DNA of 64,000 bases, from the NCBI RefSeq assembly GCF_900070205.1, contig NZ_FAOO01000013.1, forward strand, positions 1-64,000, in the 5' to 3' direction. The notes below the pieces were generated by a model. It saw only the letters and a list, made by a program, of their open reading frames with translations. It had not been told where the DNA came from and made no database searches. This DNA is from Candidatus Thermokryptus mobilis (GTDB lineage Bacteria; Bacteroidota; Ignavibacteria; Kryptoniales; Kryptoniaceae). This document shows, one piece after another, positions 54,431 through 62,888 of this stretch (its first letter is position 1; every line of letters starts with the position of its first letter). The position numbers were made by a program, and so were the translations under genes.

Positions 54431-55675
54431 TTATTTTGCCTTGACCCAAGATATAAGCTCTTTCAAACTTGGAAACTTCCCGTAACTTAAAATCGCTATT
54501 CTAAATATCCTTCCCGCAACCCAGATCATAAAAACTACTGATAGAGCAAGAATTGCTATCGTTCCAATTATCTCCCAAGTTGCTGGCATCTTAACAGGGA
54601 TACGTGCGACCATAAATGCGGGTGTAAATAGAGGGAAAAAGGATAAAACTTTTATCCAAAAAAGATCCGGATTTTGCATAATTAAAAAAGAAAAGGCGAT
54701 GGGAAGTGTAACACCAAGAGCGATATATCCGGCGATTTGTTGTGCTTCATACTCAGAGTTCACAGGTGCACCAACAGCGACGAAAAGGGCGGAGTAAAAT
54801 AGATAACCGAGGACAAAGTAAACAAGTGAAATAAGCATAAGGTCAATCTTTACGGAAATTAACGCATACCCAGAGAAAAAGTAAAAACCGAGTATAGCCC
54901 ATATAAACATCTGCGTCAACCCAAGCATACCAAGCCCAACTATCTTACCCGCCATCAATTCATTCGCATTGCAAGAGGACAAAAGAACTTCCACAATACG
55001 ATTTGACTTCTCCTCAACAACACTTCGCACAAGCATTTGCCCACCTGTAAGCACAAGTACCATAAGCGCAATTATAAAAATGTACGAGCTAAAAAACAGC
55101 GCAAGAAAGTCCGTCTTCTCCTCTTCACCCTTTTTTGAAATTTTTATCGTGTTATATTTAACTGGCCTAATTATTTTTGAAATTGCCTCTTTATCAACAC
55201 CGTACTTCCCAAGTTCAGATGTGATCACAATTTCCTGAAGCGCGCTCTTGAAACGCTCAATGTCCCTTATATTGCCAACATTTTGACCAACATATTGAAA
55301 ATTCAAACTATCCTCAAAATTTCGCGGTATAATAATATATGCCTCAAACTCACCAGAAATCACCTTTTTATTTGCTATTGATTTAATTTCCCCCAAGTTA
55401 TCTCCAGCTTGAATTTTAATAAGGATATAATTTGGTTTGCCATCGGGAAGTTTGAATTCGTTTTCAAGCTTATCTTGCAACTTATCAAAAATCCGCCCCG
55501 TCAAGTCTACAACACCGATCCTTTTTTGCTTTAGATCAGCTTTTTCCATTAAAAATCTTGGGAGAAAACCAAAAGCAACTATTAAGACAGGCATTAGAAT
55601 TAAAGATATAAAAAATGTCTTTGTTCTGACCTTAGTAATATACTCCCACCAGGCGATGGTTAAAATTTTTTTCAT
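54431..55675 (-). CDS. ABC-2 type transporter permease (NatB-like)
   Basis: 414 residues with one N-terminal helix, an extracytoplasmic domain of about 160 residues, and five further helices. WWEYITKVRTKTFF and VVEEKSNRIVEVLLSSC are typical of the NatB/ABC-2 permease type. The partner ATPase is not adjacent (dnaJ is upstream), so it must be elsewhere. Substrate is unknown. Confidence 0.88.
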   Translation of the reverse strand: MKKILTIAWWEYITKVRTKTFFISLILMPVLIVAFGFLPRFLMEKADLKQKRIGVVDLTGRIFDKLQDKLENEFKLPDGKPNYILIKIQAGDNLGEIKSIANKKVISGEFEAYIIIPRNFEDSLNFQYVGQNVGNIRDIERFKSALQEIVITSELGKYGVDKEAISKIIRPVKYNTIKISKKGEEEKTDFLALFFSSYIFIIALMVLVLTGGQMLVRSVVEEKSNRIVEVLLSSCNANELMAGKIVGLGMLGLTQMFIWAILGFYFFSGYALISVKIDLMLISLVYFVLGYLFYSALFVAVGAPVNSEYEAQQIAGYIALGVTLPIAFSFLIMQNPDLFWIKVLSFFPLFTPAFMVARIPVKMPATWEIIGTIAILALSVVFMIWVAGRIFRIAILSYGKFPSLKELISWVKAK

Positions 55676-55747
55676 TTAACCAATCAATTTCTTTCTCAAA
55701 AATTTTCAGCGATAATTTAACACAATTTAAAATTCCTTTCAAGCCCT

Positions 55748-56854
55748 TCAATATTTTAAATTTCCCTCCTTGGCAAATTCCTCAATAAGTCTTTTCTGAC
55801 GCTCATTTATTTTTTCCGGGATTTCAACCTTGACAGTGACATACATATCACCAACATTGCCATTATTTCTGATACCAAGTCCACGCAGTCTGAATGTTGT
55901 TCCATTCTGAGTTCCAGGAGGAATTGTTAGTTCAACCTTATTCCCATAAATGGTCTTTATCCTTATTCTACTTCCAAGTATCGCTTGTGCAATGTTAATT
56001 GGAATTTCAACGTAAATATCATTACCCTTGCGCTTGAAAAATTTATCATCTTGAACTTTTATATGAACATAAAGATCACCATTTCCACCGCCACCTATAC
56101 CTTGTTCACCTTCGCCTCTGATTCTAAGCGTTGTCCCAGTGTCAACGCCCTGAGGTATTTTAACCTTTATCTTTCTTAATCTTGAAACCTGACCTGTGCC
56201 ACCACAGTTATAGCAAACTTCCGAGATTATCTTACCACGACCGTAACAGCGTGGGCAAGGTCTTGAAAAAGCAAACATACCTTTAACTTCCGAAACCATT
56301 CCGCTTCCGTTACATACAGGACAGGTTGTCACCTTCGCTCCTGGCTTTGCACCCGTTCCACCACAAACATTACAAACTTCCTTCCTTGGAACATCTACAT
56401 ATATCTCACCGCCACTGACCGCAGTTGAAAAGGGAATTTCAACATCTATATGAATGTCCTCTCCTTTTACAGCGCCTCTTCTGCTTTTTCTAAAGAACTC
56501 ACCACGGTCAAAAAATTGATTTAACAAGTCATCAATAAATGAATCCCCGAAGTTAAATCCCTCACCAAATCCAGTTCGGAAATTTGAGAATATATCTTCA
56601 AAGTTGAAACCACCTGGAAATCCACCTTCTACACCGGTATAACCAAACTTTCTGAGCTGATCGTATTGCTTCCTCTTCTCCGGGTCAGAGAGAACACTAT
56701 ACGCCTCGTTAATCTCTTTAAACTTCTCCTCAGCTTGTTTATCCCCAGGATTTCTATCTGGATGATATTTCATTGCGAGCTTCTTATATGCTTGCTTTAT
56801 CTCTTCTTGTGTTGCGTTCTCGCTTACTCCAAGTATTTTATAATAGTCCTTCAT
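55748..56854 (-). CDS. dnaJ: Chaperone DnaJ
   Basis: DnaK co-chaperone, 368 residues. J-domain HPD is in [11 protein letters not shown] Gly/Phe-rich linker follows. There are four zinc-binding CXXCXGXG motifs ([32 protein letters not shown]) and a C-terminal substrate-binding domain. The ATG at 56854 is used. The earlier TTG overlaps the Shine-Dalgarno sequence AAAGGAGGTGAT. It is downstream of lon, separated by a hairpin. No dnaK or grpE is in the window. Confidence 0.96.
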   Translation of the reverse strand: MKDYYKILGVSENATQEEIKQAYKKLAMKYHPDRNPGDKQAEEKFKEINEAYSVLSDPEKRKQYDQLRKFGYTGVEGGFPGGFNFEDIFSNFRTGFGEGFNFGDSFIDDLLNQFFDRGEFFRKSRRGAVKGEDIHIDVEIPFSTAVSGGEIYVDVPRKEVCNVCGGTGAKPGAKVTTCPVCNGSGMVSEVKGMFAFSRPCPRCYGRGKIISEVCYNCGGTGQVSRLRKIKVKIPQGVDTGTTLRIRGEGEQGIGGGGNGDLYVHIKVQDDKFFKRKGNDIYVEIPINIAQAILGSRIRIKTIYGNKVELTIPPGTQNGTTFRLRGLGIRNNGNVGDMYVTVKVEIPEKINERQKRLIEEFAKEGNLKY

Positions 56855-56883
56855 CTTTAACAATCACCTCCTTTAATAAACAA

Positions 56884-56924
56884 AAGGCGAATCATCCCGA
56901 TTTTCAATCGGAACAATTCGCCTT
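56884..56924 (-). terminator. Compound hairpin between lon and dnaJ
   Basis: Outer stem AAGGCGAAT (56884-56892) with ATTCGCCTT (56916-56924), 9 bp. Inner stem CCGATT (56897-56902) with AATCGG (56906-56911), 6 bp, with a 3-base loop. On the minus strand it is followed by TTTTGTTTATT. That fits a lon terminator placed in the dnaJ leader. It does not cover the dnaJ Shine-Dalgarno sequence. Confidence 0.7.
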
Positions 56925-56952
56925 AACTAATTTAAATTCTAAAACTTATTGA

Positions 56953-59304
56953 TTAAACTGACTCAAGGACTTCTTCTTTCTTTATCGCAAGCTCAAGAAC
57001 TTCGTCCATCTCCTTCACAAAATAAAACACCATCTCTGCTCTAACTTGCTCAGGAATTTCATCTATGTCGGCTCTGTTTTTCTCTGGCAATATAACCTTT
57101 TTAATTCCAGCCCTATGTGCTGCTAAAACCTTCTCTTTAATACCACCGACTGGTAAAACAGCGCCTCTTAAAGTTATTTCACCTGTCATAGCAATATCAT
57201 TACAAACAACTTTTCCAGTCAAAAGCGAATACAAAGCGGTCAATATTGTAACTCCAGCCGAGGGTCCATCTTTCGGTATAGCCCCTGCAGGGACATGTAT
57301 ATGGATATCATATTTTTCTCTGAAATCCGGGTCAATTCCAAACTCTTCCGATTTTGAAGCAATATAACTCAAAGCGATATGAGCCGATTCCTTCATCACA
57401 TCACCGAGTTGCCCAGTGAGATGAAGCGAACCTTTGCCCTTCATCTTCGTTGCTTCAACGAAGAGAATCTCACCACCAACTGGAGTCCAAGCAAGTCCAG
57501 TAGCTATACCAGGTTTATTGATTCTCTCTGCGACCTCGTGATAGAATTTCGGTTGCCCGAGATATTTCGGTAAATCATCTGCAGTTATAGTCGTCGGCTC
57601 GGATCTACCCATAGCAACTTCTTTCGCAACCCCACGGCAAATATCGGCTATTCTTCTTTCAAGATTCCTAACGCCAGCCTCACGAGTGTATGAGTTAATT
57701 ATCTTCCTTAAAGCGTCATCTTCAAATTTTATCATATCTTCCGTTAAACCGTGCGCTTTTATCTGCTTCGGGACGAGGAAGTATTTTGCAATGTTGAGTT
57801 TTTCTTCCTCAATATAGCTTGGTATCTCAATTATTTCCATCCTATCTCTCAAAGCTGGTGGAATTGGCTCAATCATATTCGCCGTCGCTATGAACATAAC
57901 CTTTGAAAGGTCAAACGGGACTTCAATGTAATGGTCGCTGAAGGAGTGATTTTGTTCCGGGTCAAGGACTTCAAGAAGTGCAGCAGCCGGGTCACCGCGA
58001 AAGTCAGCCCCAATTTTGTCAACTTCGTCAAGCATAAAAACTGGATTATTTGAGCCCGCCTTTCTAATTCCTTGTATTATTCTCCCAGGCAAAGCCCCAA
58101 TATAAGTTCGCCTGTGACCTCTTATTTCTGCTTCATCGTGTACCCCGCCGAGTGAAATTCTAACAAATTTTCTTCCAAGCGCCTCGGCAATTGACCTCCC
58201 AAGCGATGTCTTACCAACCCCTGGCGGACCAACAAAGCAGAGTATCGGACCCTTCATATCGTTTTTAAGTTTTCTAACAGCGAGGTACTCAAGGATTCTT
58301 TTCTTAACTTTCTCAAGCCCATAATGATCGCGATCAAGAATTTCCTCAGCTTTCTTTATGTCCAAGTTATCCTCCGTTGAAATGCTCCAAGGTAACTCTA
58401 TCAACCAATCAAGGTAAGTCCTTGAAACAGTATATTCAGCAGAAGATGGATGCATCCTTGAGAGACGATCAAGTTCCTTAAGCGCAACTTTCCTCGCCTC
58501 CTCAGGCATATTGGCTTTTTCAATCTTTTCCCTCAATTCCCTTATTTCAGCCCCTTCTTCATCTTCACCAAGTTCTCTCTTTATCGCCTTCAACTGCTCT
58601 CTGAGGAAATACTCGCGCTGATTCTTTGTTATCTCATCTTGAACTTCTGCCTGAATTTTATTCCCAAGTTCAAGACGTTGAGCGTGGCGATTTAAAATGA
58701 AATGACATTTCTTCAACCTATCCTTGATGTTAACCTGCTCAAGTATTTCCTGTTTCTCAGCAACAGAAACATTCAAAAGAGAAGCAACAACATCGGGTAA
58801 ACTGCGTATATCATCCGTTCCGCTTACTATATTTGCCTGCTCAGGTGTCATGTCCGGAGAAAGTTCAACAACCCTTTTGAACACATTCTTTATCGCAACC
58901 GCAAGCGCCTCACTTTCAATGTCAATTTCACCTTCATCTTCAACTTGCTGGATAATCGCTCTCAAATACGGTTCTTGCTGTATAAATGACAAAATCCTCG
59001 CACGATGCAAACCCTGAACAAAAACACTTTTTGAACCGTCAGGCAAGTTATAAACCTTGAGTATTTTCGCCACCGTTCCAAAATGATAAACATCGTCAGG
59101 AGTTGGCTTTTCTATCTGTGGCTCCTTTTGGGCGACAATTAAAATAAGTTCACCCGTCTTTGACGCATCTTCTATCAACTTTATCGTGCTCTCCCTACCA
59201 ACAGAAAGTGGCATAAATTGCTTGGGAAAAAACACGGAATTCCTCAACGGCAAAACCGACATCGCCTCAGGAATATGAGATGTATATTTGAGTTCTTCTC
59301 CCAT
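56953..59304 (-). CDS. lon: ATP-dependent protease Lon
   Basis: Degrades unfolded and regulatory proteins. 783 residues. An N-terminal LAN domain (SVLPLRNSVFFPKQFMPL) is followed by an AAA domain (Walker A GPPGVGKTS, Walker B PVFMLDEVDKIG) and a serine-lysine protease domain (catalytic Ser in KDGPSAG, Lys in the following GGIKEKVLAAHRAG). Same strand as the hsp20 genes, with the ferritin-like gene upstream by 30 bp. Confidence 0.97.
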   Translation of the reverse strand: MGEELKYTSHIPEAMSVLPLRNSVFFPKQFMPLSVGRESTIKLIEDASKTGELILIVAQKEPQIEKPTPDDVYHFGTVAKILKVYNLPDGSKSVFVQGLHRARILSFIQQEPYLRAIIQQVEDEGEIDIESEALAVAIKNVFKRVVELSPDMTPEQANIVSGTDDIRSLPDVVASLLNVSVAEKQEILEQVNIKDRLKKCHFILNRHAQRLELGNKIQAEVQDEITKNQREYFLREQLKAIKRELGEDEEGAEIRELREKIEKANMPEEARKVALKELDRLSRMHPSSAEYTVSRTYLDWLIELPWSISTEDNLDIKKAEEILDRDHYGLEKVKKRILEYLAVRKLKNDMKGPILCFVGPPGVGKTSLGRSIAEALGRKFVRISLGGVHDEAEIRGHRRTYIGALPGRIIQGIRKAGSNNPVFMLDEVDKIGADFRGDPAAALLEVLDPEQNHSFSDHYIEVPFDLSKVMFIATANMIEPIPPALRDRMEIIEIPSYIEEEKLNIAKYFLVPKQIKAHGLTEDMIKFEDDALRKIINSYTREAGVRNLERRIADICRGVAKEVAMGRSEPTTITADDLPKYLGQPKFYHEVAERINKPGIATGLAWTPVGGEILFVEATKMKGKGSLHLTGQLGDVMKESAHIALSYIASKSEEFGIDPDFREKYDIHIHVPAGAIPKDGPSAGVTILTALYSLLTGKVVCNDIAMTGEITLRGAVLPVGGIKEKVLAAHRAGIKKVILPEKNRADIDEIPEQVRAEMVFYFVKEMDEVLELAIKKEEVLESV

Positions 59305-59334
59305 GGCTTTAAATTTTTTGTTTTAAAAAATCTT

Positions 59335-59829
59335 TTAACACAATCTCATAACAAGGTCCATCAAAACATCCTTATGTTTTATCTCATCATCAACTATTCG
59401 CCTGAGCAAATCTTTTACATCATCGTTTTCAATCTTATTGATCTGTGAGATATAATCCTCGTAAATTTCCTTATCAAACTCAAGGTCAGCGATAAGCTTT
59501 CTAAAACCTTTTTCATTATGAATTGAGTCCAACTTAATTTCAAAAACCTTCGGTGTTGGATTAACCGACCCACCAAGTTCAACTATCTTTTGCCTCAACA
59601 TCTCCGCATGCTTTCTTTCCTCTTCAGCAACCCTCTTCAGTCTCTCCTTCAAAAAGTCAAAAGGTATTATCTCGGCGTGTTCATCCATCATCTTAGCAAT
59701 GGCGACCTCTTTTGAATAATTCTCGTTCAACAATTTTATCAATTCCTCCCTTTCTGAAATATAAGGCAAAAATAAATTTTTAATCGTTTCAATTAAACCC
59801 TTTCTCTTTTCTTGGCTTTGAAGCGCCAT
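59335..59829 (-). CDS. Ferritin-like (rubrerythrin-type) protein
   Basis: 164 residues, all helical. Di-iron ligand-like motifs are EVAIAKMMDEH with AEEERKHAEM in the first half and EIYEDYIS with DDEIKHKDVL in the second, so it is a complete four-helix bundle. No rubredoxin-type Cys site is present. The ATG at 59829 is chosen over an upstream TTG. Placed between lon and hsp20, it probably protects against oxidative damage or stores iron under stress. Confidence 0.8.
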   Translation of the reverse strand: MALQSQEKRKGLIETIKNLFLPYISEREELIKLLNENYSKEVAIAKMMDEHAEIIPFDFLKERLKRVAEEERKHAEMLRQKIVELGGSVNPTPKVFEIKLDSIHNEKGFRKLIADLEFDKEIYEDYISQINKIENDDVKDLLRRIVDDEIKHKDVLMDLVMRLC

Positions 59830-59871
59830 TTCCAACTTTTAACTTTTGTTTTTCCTCAATATAAATTTAAA

Positions 59872-59899
59872 AAAATCCCGCCAAAAATGGCGGGATTTT
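59872..59899. terminator. Rho-independent terminator after the hsp20 cluster
   Basis: An 11-bp stem (AAAATCCCGCC 59872-59882 with GGCGGGATTTT 59889-59899) and a 6-base loop, with a T run beyond it on the minus strand. It lies a few bases past the stop of the third hsp20 gene and before the ferritin-like gene. Confidence 0.85.
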
Positions 59900-59904
59900 A
59901 AATT

Positions 59905-60363
59905 TCAACCAACTTTAACCTCAATCTCTTTGCTCTTCGCCTCTTCAACCTTCGGCAACTTTATCGTCAACACCCCATCTTTAAACTTCGCTTCAATCTT
60001 ATCAACCTTGACAGCACCAGGCAAAGTGAAAGTCCTCGTGAACGAGCCATAAACTCTCTCAACCCTGTGGAAGTTTTCATTCTTCGTCTCTTTTTCTTGC
60101 CTCTTCTCACCGCTTATCGTAAGCATGTTATCTCTTATCGTCACCTTAATATCATCTTTGCTCACACCAGGTATTTCAGCCCTAACGATATACTCATCAT
60201 CCGTCTCAGATATATCAACAACAGGTCTCCAAGTTGATATTGCTCTTTCCTCTTCCTCTTCAAATCCACGGAAAAATCTGTCAAACATCCTGTTAATTTC
60301 CCTCTGTAAGTCAATTAAATCAGTTGCAAGGTCTCTAATTGGACTCCATCTTACGAGCGCCAT
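59905..60363 (-). CDS. Hsp20/alpha-crystallin small heat-shock protein (third of three)
   Basis: 152 residues. The alpha-crystallin domain runs from WRPVVDISETDDEYIVRAEIP through GVLTIKLPKVE. The C-terminal anchoring I-x-I/V motif appears as IEVKV. AAGGAGGTGA lies 9 bases before the ATG (60370-60380). It holds unfolding proteins for refolding by DnaK/DnaJ. Confidence 0.95.
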   Translation of the reverse strand: MALVRWSPIRDLATDLIDLQREINRMFDRFFRGFEEEEERAISTWRPVVDISETDDEYIVRAEIPGVSKDDIKVTIRDNMLTISGEKRQEKETKNENFHRVERVYGSFTRTFTLPGAVKVDKIEAKFKDGVLTIKLPKVEEAKSKEIEVKVG

Positions 60364-60385
60364 ATCTTGTCACCTCCTTTTATTT

Positions 60386-60748
60386 TTAATTTATTTTGAT
60401 TTCAATTTCTTTGCTCTCTTCTCTTTTTGCAAGTGTTAAGGTTAAAACTCCATTCACAAGTTTCGCCTCTATTTTGTTTCTGTCAATGTCACCGGACAAT
60501 ATAAACTCCCTGCGATACTCACCCTTCTCAAGCTCACTAAACAAAACCTCGCTGTCTTTCGGCTTCGTAATTTCAAACTTACCCTGAACTATCAATCTGT
60601 TGTCAACAACCTTAACATTCAAATCATCCCTTGAAACACCAGGCATGTCAAGGAAAATCATGTATGAATCCTTGGTTTCATAAAGGTCAGCTGGAGGTGT
60701 GATATATGTCGTAAAACTTTTCTTCGTTATGGCTTTATCTTTGAGCAT
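60386..60748 (-). CDS. Hsp20/alpha-crystallin small heat-shock protein (second of three)
   Basis: 120 residues, the shortest and most divergent copy. It has a shortened N-terminal region, then a clear alpha-crystallin domain (PPADLYETKDSYMIFLDMPG to GVLTLTLAK), and an IEIKIN tail that keeps the I-x-I motif. The perfect Shine-Dalgarno AAAGGAGGTGAT at 60754-60765 gives a 9-base spacing. Confidence 0.95.
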   Translation of the reverse strand: MLKDKAITKKSFTTYITPPADLYETKDSYMIFLDMPGVSRDDLNVKVVDNRLIVQGKFEITKPKDSEVLFSELEKGEYRREFILSGDIDRNKIEAKLVNGVLTLTLAKREESKEIEIKIN

Positions 60749-60776
60749 ATATCATCACCTCCTTTTTTAGATTTTT

Positions 60777-61202
60777 TTAACTGACATTGATTTGAATTTC
60801 TTTCGGTTTAACTTCTTCTTTCTTCGGGAGAGTTATCTTCAGAATCCCATCTTTGTACTCAGCGCTCACTTTACTCACCTCAATCGGATATGGCAATCTT
60901 ACGCTTCTCATAAACTTACCAAATTCCCTCTCACGGATCAGGCAATTCGCTTTCTCAGGAAGTTCTGGTTCTTTCCTTTCCCCAGATATCGTTAAAACAT
61001 CGTTGTGAATTTTAACCTTTATATCATCCTTGCTCACACCTGGGACCTCAACATAAATCACAAGGTCATCTTTAGAGTCAATTATGTCCATGAGCGGATA
61101 TTCATAACCCCTATCAAAGCTCCTGAAGAAGTCATTGAACATCTTGTTGATTTCCTTTTCCATCATTTCAATTTCCTTGAATGGTGAATATCTCATCAAC
61201 AT
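60777..61202 (-). CDS. Hsp20/alpha-crystallin small heat-shock protein (first of three)
   Basis: 141 residues. The alpha-crystallin domain starts at PLMDIIDSKDDLVIYVEVPG and ends GILKITLPKKE, with the C-terminal IQINV motif. Upstream are the Shine-Dalgarno AAAGGAGGTGAT (61208-61219), a leader hairpin (61235-61254) and the paired palindromes at 61314-61370, so this is the promoter-proximal gene. Confidence 0.95.
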   Translation of the reverse strand: MLMRYSPFKEIEMMEKEINKMFNDFFRSFDRGYEYPLMDIIDSKDDLVIYVEVPGVSKDDIKVKIHNDVLTISGERKEPELPEKANCLIREREFGKFMRSVRLPYPIEVSKVSAEYKDGILKITLPKKEEVKPKEIQINVS

Positions 61203-61207
61203 GGCTT

Positions 61208-61219
61208 ATCACCTCCTTT
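61208..61219 (-). promoter_or_regulatory. Extended Shine-Dalgarno sequence shared by hsp20 and dnaJ genes
   Basis: AAAGGAGGTGAT on the minus strand, a long match to the usual 16S 3' end. The same 12-mer occurs before dnaJ (56863-56874) and the second hsp20 (60754-60765), and an 11-base version before the third hsp20 (60370-60380). Other genes here have shorter sites such as GGAG. Confidence 0.7.
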
Positions 61220-61234
61220 TTTATTTTTTGGTTT

Positions 61235-61254
61235 TTAATTCCAAAAGGAATTAA
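61235..61254 (-). promoter_or_regulatory. Hairpin in the hsp20 mRNA leader
   Basis: Stem TTAATTCC (61235-61242) with GGAATTAA (61247-61254), 8 bp, with a 4-base loop. It lies in the hsp20 leader, before the Shine-Dalgarno but not covering it, so it is more likely an mRNA stabiliser than a thermometer. Confidence 0.4.
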
Positions 61255-61313
61255 CCTCAAATGTTGTGCCAAAAAAATGTATTAAAATTCAATTGGTTAT
61301 CCCTAAGTGGGAA

Positions 61314-61328
61314 TTGACAAGTTGTCAA
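61314..61328. promoter_or_regulatory. Palindromic operator candidate 1 upstream of hsp20
   Basis: TTGACAAGTTGTCAA: a 7-bp inverted repeat around a single central base (61321). It matches palindrome 2 at 13 of 15 positions. It could overlap a plus-strand -35 (TTGACA, with GATAAT at 61339-61344, 19-bp spacing) and/or a minus-strand -35 (TTGACA at 61328-61323). Confidence 0.5.
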
Positions 61329-61355
61329 AGTTGGGTTTGATAATTTGCCATTTGG

Positions 61356-61370
61356 TTGACAGGATGTCAA
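61356..61370. promoter_or_regulatory. Palindromic operator candidate 2 upstream of hsp20
   Basis: TTGACAGGATGTCAA: a 6-bp inverted repeat around three bases. Its centre (61363) is 42 bp from the first palindrome's centre (61321), four helical turns. A weaker related 15-mer (61337-61351, 11 of 15 matches to the first) lies between them, centred at 61344. Confidence 0.5.
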
Positions 61371-61447
61371 TAATCTCTGACTGTTTTGGAGTTATGAAAT
61401 CAAAGATTTATTTTTTATATTTTTCAAAAACAAAAAGATGAAGTTTG

Positions 61448-62194
61448 ATGCGAAGGAAGCTGCGAAATTACCTTTTGATACTGGTATTATTTTTTGCGAT
61501 TTTGCTCTTGATGGATAAAGTTGTGATGCCATTTTATGTCGGTTCCGTAAAGTCAATTGAAATGCCAAACCTTATCGGTAAAAAATTTGACGAGGCGAGA
61601 AAAATCATTGACTCTCTAAATCTCAAACTTGAAAGTGTCACCGAAAAACACGACGCGAGATTTCCAGTCGGATATGTTATTTTACAAAGCCCGAGACCGG
61701 GGATGAAAATAAAGGAAGGAAGGCGAGTTTATCTTGTTGTGAGCTCTGGAGAACAAAAGATAGAAGTTCCAAATCTTATTGGAAGGTCTGTTCGTGAAGC
61801 GAAGTTAATTTTGGAAAAATCAGGGTTAAAATTAGGAGAGTTAAGTTATGACTTTTCGGATGAGATTCCAGAGGGGGCGATAATCTCGCAATCAATTCCT
61901 GAAAGAAGTAAAGTTTCCTATGGAACTTTTGTTTCGGTTGTTGTTTCTCTTGGGAATGCGGAGGGTAAAGTTCAAGTGCCAAATTTAATCGGTTTGCCGT
62001 TTTCAAAAGTTGAACAAATTTTAAGCGAATCAGAACTTCGGCTTGGTAAAGTGATTTATGAACCGAGTTCAACTGTTCTACCTAACACAGTGATAGAACA
62101 ATTCCCGCGAGCCGGTGCTTACATTCAAAAGGGTTCATCCGTTGATGTTTTCGTTGCTAAGGAAATCACAGCAACGCCAAAACAAAATTACTAA
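61448..62194 (+). CDS. PASTA-domain membrane protein
   Basis: 248 residues from the ATG at 61448. One N-terminal transmembrane helix is followed by three PASTA domains (MPNLIGKKFDEARKIIDSLN, VPNLIGRSVREAKLILEKSG, VPNLIGLPFSKVEQILSESE). PASTA domains bind muropeptides or peptidoglycan in kinases and penicillin-binding proteins, but neither a kinase nor a transpeptidase domain is present. Followed by rpe 7 bp downstream. Confidence 0.92.
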   Translation: MRRKLRNYLLILVLFFAILLLMDKVVMPFYVGSVKSIEMPNLIGKKFDEARKIIDSLNLKLESVTEKHDARFPVGYVILQSPRPGMKIKEGRRVYLVVSSGEQKIEVPNLIGRSVREAKLILEKSGLKLGELSYDFSDEIPEGAIISQSIPERSKVSYGTFVSVVVSLGNAEGKVQVPNLIGLPFSKVEQILSESELRLGKVIYEPSSTVLPNTVIEQFPRAGAYIQKGSSVDVFVAKEITATPKQNY

Positions 62195-62201
62195 CTAAGC
62201 C

Positions 62202-62888
62202 ATGTTTAAACTTGCGCCATCTTTACTTTCAGCTGATTTTTCGGACTTGAAGAACGAGATAAAAAAGGTTCAAGAAGGTGGAGCTGATCTGCTTCACCTT
62301 GATGTAATGGATGGGCACTTTGTCCCAAACTTGACATTCGGTCCTATGATCGTTAAAGCGATAAGGAAATTAACGGAACTTCCACTTGATTCCCATCTTA
62401 TGATTTCAAATCCGGATTTTTATATAGATGAGTTCAGAAAAGCTGGCTCCGATATAATCACCGTTCACTTTGAGGCTTGCACACACTTACATAGAACTAT
62501 AATGAAGATAAAGGAAAGCGGTGCAAAAGCTGGCGTCTCAATAAATCCAGCAACTCCCGTAAGTTCAATTGAGGAAATAATTGACTATGTTGATATCCTG
62601 TTGATAATGTCGGTAAACCCCGGGTTCGGAGGGCAAAAATTTATTGAAACGACATTGAGAAAAATAATTCAAGCGAAAAAAATCATCACCGAGAGAAATT
62701 TAAATGTTGAAATTGAAGTTGACGGTGGAATTGACCTTGATAATGTTGAACTTTTGCTTGAAGCCGGGGCTGATATAATCGTAGCTGGCTCTTCAATATT
62801 CAACTCAGCTGATGCGACAGAAACAGCGCGAAAATTTAAGCAAAAGTTCCTTGAGTTTGAGATAAAAAACAAAGTTAAAATCGTATGA
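62202..62888 (+). CDS. rpe: Ribulose-phosphate 3-epimerase
   Basis: Interconverts ribulose 5-phosphate and xylulose 5-phosphate in the pentose phosphate pathway. 228 residues, usual length. Motifs: APSLLSADFSDL, LDVMDGHFVPNLTFGP, SVNPGFGGQKF and VDGGI, the last holding an active-site Asp. Overlaps nagA by 4 bp. Confidence 0.97.
   Translation: MFKLAPSLLSADFSDLKNEIKKVQEGGADLLHLDVMDGHFVPNLTFGPMIVKAIRKLTELPLDSHLMISNPDFYIDEFRKAGSDIITVHFEACTHLHRTIMKIKESGAKAGVSINPATPVSSIEEIIDYVDILLIMSVNPGFGGQKFIETTLRKIIQAKKIITERNLNVEIEVDGGIDLDNVELLLEAGADIIVAGSSIFNSADATETARKFKQKFLEFEIKNKVKIV

Noticed and set aside
61235-61254. Leader hairpin as an RNA thermometer
   Set aside because: Its stem does not cover the Shine-Dalgarno sequence or start codon, so it cannot shut translation in the usual way.
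61314-61370. The palindromes as a CIRCE (HrcA) element
   Set aside because: CIRCE has 9-bp arms TTAGCACTC and GAGTGCTAA around 9 bases. The sites here have different arms and 1-3 base centres.
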